Shown: one piece after another, positions 36,006 through 44,793 of the stretch
Numbering within the stretch: the first letter of the stretch is position 1
Layout of the letters: each line of letters opens with the position of its first letter
Source of the DNA: Plantactinospora sp039889035
Lineage (GTDB): Bacteria > Actinomycetota > Actinomycetes > Mycobacteriales > Micromonosporaceae
Direction of reading: 5' to 3'
Length of the DNA stretch: 64,000 bases
NCBI GenBank assembly: GCA_039889035.1
Contig: JBDQQY010000017.1
Span: forward strand, 124,001-188,000
Made by a program: the position numbers and the translations under genes
Notes under the pieces: model-generated
Databases searched by the model: none
Seen by the model: only the letters and a program-made list of their open reading frames with translations
What the model was told of the DNA's origin: nothing

Positions 36006-36905
36006 TCAGCCCTTGACCGCGCCGGCGGTGAGGCCGGCGACGAGGTAGCGCTGGAGGATGATGAAACCGATGACGACAGGTAGCGATACGACGAGCGAGG
36101 CGGCCATGAGGTCGGGCCAGGCTGCCTGGAACTCGCCCAGGTAGGTGTTGACCAGCCCCGGCGGAAGGGTCTGCTTCTCCGGGCCGGCGAGGGTGAGGGC
36201 GAAGATGAAGTCGTTCCAGCCTCGGATGAAGGCGAACAGTCCGGTGGCGACGAGGCCGGGCAGGCTCACCGGCAACACGATGCGGTGGATGATGGCGCCC
36301 TGCCCTGCGCCGTCCATCTTGGCCGCCTCGATCAGTTCGTCGGGGATCGTGTCGAAGAAGCCCTTGAGGATCCAGACACAGAGCGGCAGCGTGAACGTGG
36401 TGAACGAGAGCACCAGCGCCAGGTAGGTGTTGAGCAGCCCGTACGCGCTGAAGACCAGGTAGAGCGTGATGAGCAGGAGCGCCTGCGGGAACATCTGGGA
36501 GGCCAGTACCAGGTACATCAACGACCGCCGGCCGCGGTAGCGGAACTTCGCGAAGGAGTACGCGGTGTAGCCGGAGACGATCACCGTGAGGATCGCGGTC
36601 AGCAGCGAGACGACGAGGCTGTTGCCCAGGTAGCGGGCCAGCACCGGGTTGTCGGCGAGGTTGGTGAAATGCTCGAAGGTCACCGTCCGGGGCCACAGCC
36701 GGGGCGGGAAGGCGAACACCTCGTCGTTCGGGGTGAGCGCGGTGACCAGCAGCCAGTAGACCGGGCTGAAGGCGAAGGCGCCGATCACGGCGACGGTGAC
36801 CGCCGCGCCGAACGGCCGGGGCCGGCGTCGGCGGCGCGAGGGTGGCGAGGCGGCGGGGGTGCCGGCATCCTCTGCCGGCAGAGTCCTGGGTTCGGCGATC
36901 GTCAC
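36006..36905 (-). CDS. Sugar ABC transporter permease (MalG-type)
   Basis: This 299-aa inner-membrane protein starts at GTG 36905 (GTGA overlap with the MalF-type gene). A basic N-terminus (SRRRRRPRPF) precedes six spans, and the EAA loop (DELIEAAKMDGAGQGAIIHR) is intact. It is the second channel subunit of a CUT1 importer. No ATPase is encoded here; actinobacterial CUT1 systems commonly share an MsiK-type ATPase encoded elsewhere. Confidence 0.92.
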   Translation of the reverse strand: MTIAEPRTLPAEDAGTPAASPPSRRRRRPRPFGAAVTVAVIGAFAFSPVYWLLVTALTPNDEVFAFPPRLWPRTVTFEHFTNLADNPVLARYLGNSLVVSLLTAILTVIVSGYTAYSFAKFRYRGRRSLMYLVLASQMFPQALLLITLYLVFSAYGLLNTYLALVLSFTTFTLPLCVWILKGFFDTIPDELIEAAKMDGAGQGAIIHRIVLPVSLPGLVATGLFAFIRGWNDFIFALTLAGPEKQTLPPGLVNTYLGEFQAAWPDLMAASLVVSLPVVIGFIILQRYLVAGLTAGAVKG

Positions 36906-37798
36906 GACTTCTCCCCTCGTTCGGCGGCCCAGACGTACACCACGACGAGGATCGACAGCAGCGCCATCCAGAGCGCGCCGAGTGCGGCGGCGCGGCCCAG
37001 GTCGAAGCCCTTGAACGCGGTGTCGTAGACCGAGACGGCGAAAGTCGTGGTGGCACCGGCGGGTCCGCCGCCGGTCAGCACGTAGATCGTGTCGAAGTGC
37101 TGGAAGTTCCAGATGGTCTCCAGCAACAGCACCACCCCGACGATGCCGCGCAGGTGGGGCAGGGTGACGTGCCAGAACCGGCGCAGCGTACCGGCCCCGT
37201 CGAGCGCGGCCGCCTCGTGCAGCGTCTGCGGCACGGTCTGGAGGCCGGCCAGCAGCATCACCATCATCCAGGGGAAGCTGGCCCAGGACTTGGCGACGAT
37301 CACCGCGAGCATCGCCGTACCGGGCTGCCCGAGCCAACTGATCGGGTCGTCGACCAGACCGAGGCGGACCAGCACCCCGTTCAGGACCCCGTAGTTGGCG
37401 TTGAAGATCCACATCCAGACGAACGAGACCACGACGCCGGGGATGATCCACGGGAAGAGGAACAGCCCTCGGAGTACGGCCCGGCCGGGCAGCCGGGTGT
37501 GCAGCGCGAGCGCGAGTGCGAAGCCGATCGCGAACGGGATGAGCGTGCTGGCGACGGTGAACACCAGGGTGTTCTGCAGCACCGGCCAGAACTGGTCCGC
37601 GAGGACGGTCCGGAAGTTGTCCAGTCCGGCGAAGCTGCGCCCGGGCAGCACCAGGCTCTGCCGGAACAGGCTCGTGGTCAAGGACCCGACCAGGGGATAG
37701 AGCACGATCGCGCTGAACAGCACCAGCGCCGGCAGGGTGAGCAGAAAGCCGAAGGTACGGTCGGAGAGCCGCCGGCCGGACTGTTCTTCGGTGGTCAC
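36902..37798 (-). CDS. Sugar ABC transporter permease (MalF-type)
   Basis: This 298-aa permease has six predicted spans. The opening FLLTLPALVLFSAIVLYPLV is typical of sugar permeases of this class, and the EAA loop reads LHEAAALDGAGTLRRFWHVT. It overlaps the IclR stop by 4 bp and the MalG-type gene by 4 bp, making an unbroken regulator-permease-permease unit. Confidence 0.93.
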   Translation of the reverse strand: MTTEEQSGRRLSDRTFGFLLTLPALVLFSAIVLYPLVGSLTTSLFRQSLVLPGRSFAGLDNFRTVLADQFWPVLQNTLVFTVASTLIPFAIGFALALALHTRLPGRAVLRGLFLFPWIIPGVVVSFVWMWIFNANYGVLNGVLVRLGLVDDPISWLGQPGTAMLAVIVAKSWASFPWMMVMLLAGLQTVPQTLHEAAALDGAGTLRRFWHVTLPHLRGIVGVVLLLETIWNFQHFDTIYVLTGGGPAGATTTFAVSVYDTAFKGFDLGRAAALGALWMALLSILVVVYVWAAERGEKS

Positions 37799-38616
37799 GA
37801 CACCACCTCTGGCGTGCTGAACCGCTGCGGTGTGACGTGGGCCGGGCCGACATAGCCGAGGCCGATGCTGATCGAGTCGGCCGCTTCGATCACGGCCCGC
37901 ACGAGTTCCGCCTCGCGCTGCGGCAGGTCGATCGCGGACAGCGGACCGGACACCGACAGGCCGGCCACCACCGCGCCGGATCCGTCCCGGATCGGCGTCG
38001 CGACGCAGGCCCGGCCGAGGGCCAACTCCTCGATCTCGGTGGCGTAGCCCCGGGCCAGCGTACGGGCGATCTCCTCGTCGAGCTGCTCGTGGCTGGTGAC
38101 CGTGCGCGGCGTGTACGCCGGCAGCGTGTCCCCCGGCAGCACGCTGCGCCGCTGCTCGGCGGTGAGCCCGGAGAGCAGCGCCTTGCCGAGGCCGGTGGCG
38201 TGCAGCGGGTTGTACTGCCCGGCGAGCACGAACGACCGGGGGGCGTTCCGGCCCTCGAAGTTGAGCAGGTAGAACAGCCGGTCGCCACGCCGCACCGCGA
38301 CGTTGGCGCCCAGCCCGAGTTCGGCGGCGAGGTTCTGCGCGGTCTGCCGGGCCTCCCGGTGCACCGGGTGGTTGTTCAGGACCGAACCGCCGAGCGAGAC
38401 CAGGTCGAGCCCGAGCCGGTAGAGGCCGCTGATCGGGTCGCGGTCGACGAAGCCGGCGCTCTCCAGGGTGGCCAACAGCCGGGACGCGGTGGAGAGGCCG
38501 AGGCCGGTCGCCTTGGCCACGTCGGAGACGCGCATCTCGGACCGCCCGGCGCTCAGGGCGCGCAGCACGCCCAGTGCCCGCTCGACGCTCTGGTTGCTGC
38601 CGGATTCCGCTGCCAT
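37795..38616 (-). CDS. IclR-family transcriptional regulator
   Basis: This 273-aa regulator has an N-terminal winged helix (SVERALGVLRALSAG, VSDVAKATGLGLSTASRLLA) and the IclR effector domain, including GLGKALLS and ACVATPIRDGSG. It is the first gene of the sugar-import operon. Its promoter region carries a 52-bp block almost duplicated before the GH31 gene, so it very likely regulates itself, the importer and the GH31/dehydratase genes. Confidence 0.95.
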   Translation of the reverse strand: MAAESGSNQSVERALGVLRALSAGRSEMRVSDVAKATGLGLSTASRLLATLESAGFVDRDPISGLYRLGLDLVSLGGSVLNNHPVHREARQTAQNLAAELGLGANVAVRRGDRLFYLLNFEGRNAPRSFVLAGQYNPLHATGLGKALLSGLTAEQRRSVLPGDTLPAYTPRTVTSHEQLDEEIARTLARGYATEIEELALGRACVATPIRDGSGAVVAGLSVSGPLSAIDLPQREAELVRAVIEAADSISIGLGYVGPAHVTPQRFSTPEVVS

Positions 38617-38632
38617 GTGAGACCCTCTCTGA

Positions 38633-38684
38633 AAGTTGCTTGCGCGATCCGGGAGGCTAATCCCGCAGGTTGCATGCGGTCAAC
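38633..38684 (-). promoter_or_regulatory. IclR-locus promoter/operator block, copy 1
   Basis: This block lies upstream of iclR (leftward). Read on the plus strand it starts AAGTTGCTTGCGCGAT and ends GTTGCA-3 bp-GGTCAAC. Reading leftward, TTGACC (38678-38683) is a good -35, with a weak -10 TTAGCC 17 bp away. The conserved GTTGCTTGCGCGAT sits just downstream, the place for a repressor. CCGCA/TGCGG form a small inverted repeat. It matches copy 2 at 41919 in the same orientation. Confidence 0.72.
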
Positions 38685-38732
38685 GCCCGGATGCCGTGGC
38701 GACCTGCCTCGGCATCCGGCGTCGACCGCTCG

Positions 38733-41700
38733 TCAGGACCGGGTGAAGCGGACCGCGTCCGCCCGGGTGGCGCCGGAACCCGCCGTCAACGTCACCGCGG
38801 CGAGTCCCGCCGGTAGCTGGTACGTGCCGATCGAGTGCCACGACCCGCCGGTGGCGCACTGGTCGACCGGCACCGTCACCCCGCCGACCGTGTACGTCGC
38901 GTCGGCGCTGCAGATCGTGTTGCCGGGTGACCAGACCTCGACCTGGTAACCGCCGGCCGGCAGGATCGCGCGCCAGGTGGCGGTGAGCCCGGCCGTTCGG
39001 GTGTACCGGCTGCCCGACCCGTCGAAGCCCTTCAGGCTGCTGGAGAGCCAGCTACCGGACTCGCCGTACGCCGGGTTGTCCGGATCGCAGGTCGACGGCG
39101 TCCCCTCGTTGGTGACGACGACGACCCGCTCCACCTCGCCGGGCAACGGCTCGATCGAATGCGGCTCCGACGGCTCTCCGCCGCCGGCGCTGTTCGTCGC
39201 GGTCACCCGGTAGGTGCCGGCGACACTCTCGTTGTCGAGCACCAGACTGGTGCCGGTCGACGAGCCGACGACCAGCTCGGGGCTGATGCCGCAGTCCTGC
39301 CGCAGCTCTGCCGTCACCACGTACGACCGGGTGCCCTCGACCGGGTCCCAGCTCAGCGTCGTGGTCCCGGTGCCGGCGTCGTGCTCCAGGCCGGTGACCC
39401 GCCCAGGCACGGCGGTGTCCCGCGCGACGGTGTGCTCGGCGGTGCCGCCGCCGGTGAGCCGGTACGTGTGTCCCCCGGCGACCGGGAAACGCAGCGCACC
39501 CGTGACCGGGTCGATCCGGTAGCCGACCCGGGCGCCGGTCCTGGTGTCCCGTACGGTCAGCGAGCGGGGATCCCAGCCGGTGTTGGCGTTCTCGACGGTG
39601 ACGGCGTCGCGGCCCCGGCCGGCGGTGTAGCGGGAGCCGGTCGAGACCGGGTACACCTCGGCCTTCAGCGCCCCGGCCTTGCCGGTGACCAGGACACCCT
39701 TGCCGCCGGCGAAGGCGGGGATCCGTTCGGCGCCGATCGCGTAGTTGCGCAGGGTCGTCGGTCCGTGGAACACCGCTCCGGTCTCGATGTCGATCCACTT
39801 GCCCGCCGGCAGGTAGACGTCCCGAGTCTGCGCCGTGCCGAAGTCGGCGCCGAAGACCGGGGTGGCGAGCAGCGACTCGCCGAACATCCACTCGTACTGC
39901 CGGGTGGTGTCGTTCGCCAGGCCGTAGGTGGCCGGGTCGTCCGGGTAGGCCAGCGGCAGTGGGGTCACCGCGCTCGGGAACCCGGTCTCGTGCCCGTCCA
40001 GCACCGCGTCGTAGATGTACGGTCGCAGCGCCTCGTGCCACAGCGCCAGCCGCTTCACCGACCCCGCGTAGTCCTCGCGGCCGAGTTCCCACGGGCCCTT
40101 GCCGAACGCCAGCACCGGCAGCATCGCGTTGAACTGGGCGTTACGGACGAAATACCGCTGGTACGTCGGGTCGCCCAGCGGCGGACCGGGGGTGCCGCCG
40201 ACGATGTCGCCGGACAGGCTGCCGGCGCCGGAGGCGGCGAAGTTGAGCAGGTTCACCGGCATCCGGTCCGGGTCCTCGTGGTAGACCTCGCCGGTGCCGT
40301 AGATGGTGTCGTTGATCCGGATCATGTCACCCGGCACCGAGTACGCCGCGTTGCGCACCATCACCAGGTCGCCGGCGTCGTGCAGCGCGGTCTGCACGGG
40401 GTTCCAGTTGCCGTCGAGGTGGAGGTTCGGGTCGTAGAGCATGGTGTCCTCCTTGAACCCGTCCACCCCCCACAGCCGCAGCCGGTCGACATACCAGCGC
40501 ACCGCCTCCGGGTTGGTGCCGTCCAGGACGTAGCTGGCGCCGGACGGGAACTGCGCCCGGGTCACCACCCGCGGCGTTCCGTCGGCGTTGCGCAGCAGGT
40601 AGCCGTTGTCCAGCGCCTCCTGGAGGAACGGCCCGTCGTGGGTCGGGTTGTGGTTGCCGCCGTCTGCCGGCAGGGCCTTGAAGTTGTTGCGGGCGCCGAG
40701 CAGGAGCTTGATGTCGTTGTCGGCGAAGAGCTTCTTCAGCCCGTCCGGATCGGGGTAGCGCGGGTTGGGCAGCCCGTCGTCGCGCCCCTCCTCGGCGGTG
40801 TCGTCCCACATCCCGAAGCTGTTCGTGGTGCCCTCGACCTTGTTTCCGCGCGGCCCCGGCCAGAAGCCGGACCCGACCACGCCCCAGCTCAGCGGGTAGC
40901 CGTGGTCGAGGAACCCCTGGACCGTGTCCGTCACCGAGGACTGGTACGTGTTCCAGGCGAGCGCGCCGTACGCCTCCCAGCCGAGCCCGAAGGCGGACTC
41001 GGCGGGCCTGGCGTCGACGTACCCGTGCCGGTGCCGGGCCTGCCGGTAGTCGGCGTACACCTGGCGCAGGTCGCGGCCGACGAAGTAGTACAGGCTCTTC
41101 ACCTCGTCGACACCGGCCGCGCCGAGCCGGTTCTCGTCCGTGGTGAGACCGACCCGCTTCTGGCCCTCGGCGAACCACACCTGGCCGAACCGCTGCTTCG
41201 GGAAGACGGTGAAGTTGGTGATGAAGCGCTTGCAGCTACCCTCGTTGGTCAGGTTGTCCAGCACCAGGCCGGTCAGTTCGGTGCTCGGCCGGACCTGCAC
41301 GTTCCCGCTGCACGGCGTGCCCTGCTCCGGCTGCCCGTCGGCGAACGAGCCGTAGTCGCCGAGCCCGTACGCCGGGGCCACCCCACCGGTACGGAAGTCG
41401 ACCGTGCTGCGCTGCCCGGGCAGGTCCGGCACCGTGACCCGGGCGTACGTGTCGGTCGGCTGGATGTGCACGGTGACCCGCGCGCCGTCCGTCATCGTGA
41501 CCGCCAGCACGGCGGTGGCGGAACTGGGACCGGAGACCAGCCGGGTGTCGGCGGCGTCGCTGAAGTCGGTCGCGGTGGAGGTCTTGATCCGCAGGCCGGA
41601 GGTCGGGTGGGCCGGCGCGACGGACTCGCCGGTCGGGGTCTCGAACGAGTACCGGAAGCCGTCCTTGACGATCCGCATCCGGTAGGTCGAACCACGGATC

Positions 41701-41843
41701 ACGATGCTGTCACCGGCGTCGACCACCCGCCGGCCCGGTCGGTCGGTGTCGGGTTGGCCGGCGGCGGGGGCTGCGGCGGTAAGGCCGAACCCGACCATGA
41801 CCGTGGTGGCGATGGCGGTTGTCCGCGTGGCGCGTTTCCGCAT
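38733..41843 (-). CDS. Secreted GH31-family glycosidase with C-terminal carbohydrate-binding domain
   Basis: This 1,036-aa exported enzyme has a signal peptide ending AAAPAAG. Its N-terminal beta-sandwich is of GH31 type. The catalytic barrel carries GVDGFKEDTML, whose Asp466 is the probable nucleophile, and a later SGAGSLSGDIVGG loop. The proximal and distal beta domains are followed by a fibronectin-like domain and a C-terminal golvesin/CBM-like domain (TRTAGLTATWRAILPAGGYQ). ATG 41843 has AGGAG at 7 bp. It probably releases alpha-linked sugars outside the cell for the linked importer. The exact GH31 activity (alpha-glucosidase, alpha-xylosidase, alpha-galactosidase or sulfoquinovosidase) is unresolved. 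Confidence 0.88.
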   Translation of the reverse strand: MRKRATRTTAIATTVMVGFGLTAAAPAAGQPDTDRPGRRVVDAGDSIVIRGSTYRMRIVKDGFRYSFETPTGESVAPAHPTSGLRIKTSTATDFSDAADTRLVSGPSSATAVLAVTMTDGARVTVHIQPTDTYARVTVPDLPGQRSTVDFRTGGVAPAYGLGDYGSFADGQPEQGTPCSGNVQVRPSTELTGLVLDNLTNEGSCKRFITNFTVFPKQRFGQVWFAEGQKRVGLTTDENRLGAAGVDEVKSLYYFVGRDLRQVYADYRQARHRHGYVDARPAESAFGLGWEAYGALAWNTYQSSVTDTVQGFLDHGYPLSWGVVGSGFWPGPRGNKVEGTTNSFGMWDDTAEEGRDDGLPNPRYPDPDGLKKLFADNDIKLLLGARNNFKALPADGGNHNPTHDGPFLQEALDNGYLLRNADGTPRVVTRAQFPSGASYVLDGTNPEAVRWYVDRLRLWGVDGFKEDTMLYDPNLHLDGNWNPVQTALHDAGDLVMVRNAAYSVPGDMIRINDTIYGTGEVYHEDPDRMPVNLLNFAASGAGSLSGDIVGGTPGPPLGDPTYQRYFVRNAQFNAMLPVLAFGKGPWELGREDYAGSVKRLALWHEALRPYIYDAVLDGHETGFPSAVTPLPLAYPDDPATYGLANDTTRQYEWMFGESLLATPVFGADFGTAQTRDVYLPAGKWIDIETGAVFHGPTTLRNYAIGAERIPAFAGGKGVLVTGKAGALKAEVYPVSTGSRYTAGRGRDAVTVENANTGWDPRSLTVRDTRTGARVGYRIDPVTGALRFPVAGGHTYRLTGGGTAEHTVARDTAVPGRVTGLEHDAGTGTTTLSWDPVEGTRSYVVTAELRQDCGISPELVVGSSTGTSLVLDNESVAGTYRVTATNSAGGGEPSEPHSIEPLPGEVERVVVVTNEGTPSTCDPDNPAYGESGSWLSSSLKGFDGSGSRYTRTAGLTATWRAILPAGGYQVEVWSPGNTICSADATYTVGGVTVPVDQCATGGSWHSIGTYQLPAGLAAVTLTAGSGATRADAVRFTRS

Positions 41844-41918
41844 GATGGGCTCCTGAATCACCGGGCGGCGGGGGGCGCGCCCTGGGGGTGAGGGTGTGGA
41901 GTGAGCGACCCTACCTGG

Positions 41919-41969
41919 AAGTTGCTTGCGCGATACGGCAAGATATCCCGCATGTTGCACAAGGTCAAC
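41919..41969 (-). promoter_or_regulatory. IclR-locus promoter/operator block, copy 2
   Basis: This block is in the divergent gap between the GH31 gene (leftward) and the dehydratase gene (rightward). Leftward, -35 TTGACC (41963-41968) and -10 TATCTT (41940-41945) are 17 bp apart. Downstream sits GTTGCTTGCGCGAT, and CTTGC/GCAAG flank the -10 as an inverted repeat. Identity to copy 1 is 16 bp, then 8, 6 and 7 bp, with a 1-bp indel. Confidence 0.78.
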
Positions 41970-41988
41970 CGCCAGCCGGGAGTCTGTA

Positions 41989-43134
41989 GTGGAGATTGAG
42001 CGGGTCGAGACCCACGTGGTGAAACTGCGTCCACCGGAGGCGTACCTCGGCGCGCGGCCGGACGGCGGCGACGGCGACGGGTACTATCTCCGGCCCCCGT
42101 GGCGCAGCCTCTACTCCGACCGGTTCGAGACGCTGCTGGTCAAACTCACCTGCGTCGACGGCACGTACGGCTGGGGTGAGGCGCTCGCCCCGGTGGCGCC
42201 GGAGGTGCCCCAGGCGATCGTCGACCGACTGCTCAGCCCCGCGCTGATCGGCCAGGACCCGCGCCGGGTACGCCCACTCTGGGCCCGGCTCACCGGGCTC
42301 ATGCGGGAACGCGGTCACCTCGTCGGGCACCAGGCAGACGCGCTGGCCGCCGTCGACACCGCCCTGTGGGACCTCGCCGGCAAGGCGTACGGCGCACCGG
42401 TGCACGCCCTGCTCGGCGGCGCGTACCGCACCGAGGTGCCGACGTACGTCTCCGGGCTGCCCAAGCCCACCGACGCCGCCCGCGCCGAACTCGCCCGCGA
42501 CTGGGTCCGGCAGGGGGTACGCGCCATCAAGCTGCACCTCGGGCACGGGGTCGACGCCGACCTGGCCACCTACGACGCGGTCGCCGCCGCCCACCCCGAG
42601 CTACGCGTCGCGGTCGACGCGCACTGGGCCTACGACACCGCGGACGCCCTGCGGCTGGGTCGGGCCCTGGACGAACGGCGGGCCTGGTTCCTGGAGGCGC
42701 CGCTGGTTCCCGAGGACGTCGACGGCCACCGGGAACTGGCCGCGGCGATCGCCACCCCGGTCGCCGTCGGCGAGGCGCTGCGCAACCGGTACGAGTTCCG
42801 GGCCTGGCTCGCCGCCCGCGCGGTCGACCTGTGCCAACCGGACGTGGCCCGGACCGGGATCACCGAGGCGATGGCGATCGCCGAACTCGCCGCGGCCCAC
42901 CACGTACCGGTCGCTCCGCACCACTCGGTCGGCCTCGGCGTCGCGGTCGCCGCCGGCCTGCACGTCGCCGCCGCCGTCGAGGCGATGCCGGCGTTCGAGT
43001 TCCAGCCCGGAACCATGGCCGTCGCCAGCCGCATCCTCAGCGCACCGCTGCCCGGCGGCCCGGTCTCCTTCCCACTCCCCGACTCCCCCGGCCTCGGTGT
43101 GGACGTCGACCTATCTCTCCTGGAGGACCTGTGA
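41989..43134 (+). CDS. Enolase-superfamily sugar-acid dehydratase (mandelate racemase-like)
   Basis: This 381-aa protein starts at GTG 41989, with GGGAG 6 bp upstream; upstream in-frame codons would run through the operator block. Active-site elements are AIKLHLG (Lys and His instead of KxK), VAVDAHW (metal Asp), FLEAPL and VAVGEAL (metal Glu residues), QPDVAR and APHHS (Asp-His dyad). This is the mandelate-racemase subgroup layout, rich in aldonate dehydratases. It is followed in overlap by a keto-acid lyase and an SDR, so I infer dehydration of an aldonate to a 2-keto-3-deoxy acid. Which sugar is unknown. Confidence 0.88.
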   Translation: MEIERVETHVVKLRPPEAYLGARPDGGDGDGYYLRPPWRSLYSDRFETLLVKLTCVDGTYGWGEALAPVAPEVPQAIVDRLLSPALIGQDPRRVRPLWARLTGLMRERGHLVGHQADALAAVDTALWDLAGKAYGAPVHALLGGAYRTEVPTYVSGLPKPTDAARAELARDWVRQGVRAIKLHLGHGVDADLATYDAVAAAHPELRVAVDAHWAYDTADALRLGRALDERRAWFLEAPLVPEDVDGHRELAAAIATPVAVGEALRNRYEFRAWLAARAVDLCQPDVARTGITEAMAIAELAAAHHVPVAPHHSVGLGVAVAAGLHVAAAVEAMPAFEFQPGTMAVASRILSAPLPGGPVSFPLPDSPGLGVDVDLSLLEDL

Positions 43135-44027
43135 CCCGATCGTCCGACGTACGCGGCCTGATCCCGGTGCTCGCCACCCCGTTCGCCGACGACGGTGAGC
43201 TCGACCTCGACTCGTTGCGCCGGCTGGTCGAGTTCCAGGTCGCAACCGGCGTCGACGGGGTCGCGGTGTTCGGCTTCGCCAGCGAGGGCTTCGCCCTCTC
43301 CACCACCGAGCGGGCCCGGATCCTCGACGTCGTTACCAACGTGGTGGGCCCACACCTGCCGGTGGTCGCCGGGGTGGCGGCCACCGGCACCGCCGAGGCC
43401 GTCGAGCAGGCACGCCGCGCCGCGGACCATGGGGCGAGCACCGTCATGGTGGTACCGCCCTTCATGGTCAAGCCCAGTGCCGCGCAGGTGGTCGACTTCT
43501 ACGGCGCGGTCGCCCGGGACGGCGGCCTGCCGGTGATGGTGCAGGACGCCCCCGGAAGCACCGGAGTGACCATGCCGGTGCCGCTGATCGCCGAGGTGTC
43601 CAAGCTTGACGGCGTCGCCTCGGTCAAGGTGGAAGCCCCGCCGACCGCGCCCAAGATCGGCGCGGTGGTCGAGGCCGTCGCCCCGCACCTGCTGGTGCTC
43701 GGCGGGCAGAACGCCCTGTTCCTGCTGGAGGAGTACCGCCTCGGCGCCGTCGGCACCATGCCCGCCTGCGAGTTCCCGGACCTGCTGCGGCCGGTGCTGG
43801 AGACCTGGGCGGCGGGCGACGTCCGGTCCGCCCGCGCCGCGTTCAACCGGCTGCTCCCGCTGATCCGGTTCGGCCTGCAACCGGGAATCGCCTGGTCGGT
43901 CCACAAGCACGTCCTGGTCCGTCGCGGGATCATCGACTCCCCGGCGGTCCGGCCACCGGCGGTGGACGCCACCCCGGGCACCCTGGCCGCGCTCGCCGAC
44001 GTCCTCGACGACCTGGGACTCGGGTGA
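43131..44027 (+). CDS. DapA-superfamily lyase with atypical active site
   Basis: This 298-aa class I lyase starts at GTG 43131 in a GTGA overlap. Schiff-base Lys166 lies in SVKVEAP. The usual catalytic Tyr before the NP/N-x-P motif is absent: the matching strand reads PVMVQDAPGST. The carboxylate-binding loop reads GFASEG rather than GTTGE. It is therefore not a lysine-pathway enzyme. Lying between a dehydratase and a dehydrogenase it probably cleaves or dehydrates a 2-keto-3-deoxy sugar acid. Confidence 0.87.
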   Translation: MTRSSDVRGLIPVLATPFADDGELDLDSLRRLVEFQVATGVDGVAVFGFASEGFALSTTERARILDVVTNVVGPHLPVVAGVAATGTAEAVEQARRAADHGASTVMVVPPFMVKPSAAQVVDFYGAVARDGGLPVMVQDAPGSTGVTMPVPLIAEVSKLDGVASVKVEAPPTAPKIGAVVEAVAPHLLVLGGQNALFLLEEYRLGAVGTMPACEFPDLLRPVLETWAAGDVRSARAAFNRLLPLIRFGLQPGIAWSVHKHVLVRRGIIDSPAVRPPAVDATPGTLAALADVLDDLGLG

Positions 44028-44785
44028 CCGGGGGAGTCGTGGTCGTGGGCTCCGGCTCGCCTATCGCCCGGGCGATGGGCCGCGCCTTCGCCGACGCCGG
44101 GGACACCGTGGTAGGTGCCGCGCTGGAGCAGGTCGACGACTCCCCGTACGCGGCGGACCTGGTCGGGGACTGCGCAACCGCGACCGGTGCCGAGGCAGCG
44201 GTAGGCGTCACCGTCGAGCTGGCCGGCCAGCTCGACGTGGTGGTGCTCGCGGCGGCCACCATGCCGGTGGCGCCGATCACCGCGACCACCGATGCCCAGT
44301 GGCGCTCGGCGCTCGACGCCACGCTCGGCACGGCGTTCGCGGTCAGCCGTGCGGCGCTGCCGCTGCTGGCGGCGACCGCCCGGCGCGACCACCCTCGGCC
44401 GTCCGGCCCCGCGATCGTCGCGGTCAGCTCGGTCAACGCCACCCTCGCCGCACCCGGCCTGCCCGGGTACGCGACCGCCAAGGCCGGGCTGGAGGGACTC
44501 GTCCGCCAGCTCGCCCTGGAATACGGCCCGCTCGGCGTACGGGTCAACGCCGTCGCGCCCGGCTTGATCGGCGGCGACGGTATCCCCGACGCGGCGGCGG
44601 GTTACCCGCTGGGGCGTACCGGCACCCCGGAGGAGGTGGCGGCGGCGGTGTTCTTCCTCGCCGGAGCGGGCTTTGTCACGGGCGCGGTACTGCCGGTGGA
44701 CGGCGGGCTCACGATCGCCTCCCCCGCCGCCTTCCTCCGGCCGGACCTGCGGGCCAGGTGGCTGGCGCCCGGCGGGGCGACGTAG
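44024..44785 (+). CDS. SDR-family sugar dehydrogenase
   Basis: This 253-aa short-chain dehydrogenase starts at GTG in a GTGA overlap. The nucleotide motif is VVGSGSPIARAM, a variant of TGxxxGxG. Catalytic Ser lies in VSSVN and Tyr/Lys in GYATAKAG; RVNAVAPGLI and DGGL complete the family pattern. As third gene of the dehydratase-lyase unit it probably oxidises a free sugar or a pathway hydroxyl with NAD(P). It converges 8 bp from the lipoprotein gene, without a visible terminator. Confidence 0.9.
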   Translation: MTGGVVVVGSGSPIARAMGRAFADAGDTVVGAALEQVDDSPYAADLVGDCATATGAEAAVGVTVELAGQLDVVVLAAATMPVAPITATTDAQWRSALDATLGTAFAVSRAALPLLAATARRDHPRPSGPAIVAVSSVNATLAAPGLPGYATAKAGLEGLVRQLALEYGPLGVRVNAVAPGLIGGDGIPDAAAGYPLGRTGTPEEVAAAVFFLAGAGFVTGAVLPVDGGLTIASPAAFLRPDLRARWLAPGGAT

Positions 44786-44793
44786 GGCTGGTA

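Noticed and set aside
39159..41891. Long plus-strand frame opposite the GH31 gene
   Set aside because: It is the mirror of the GH31 coding sequence, without domain-like composition or ribosome site.
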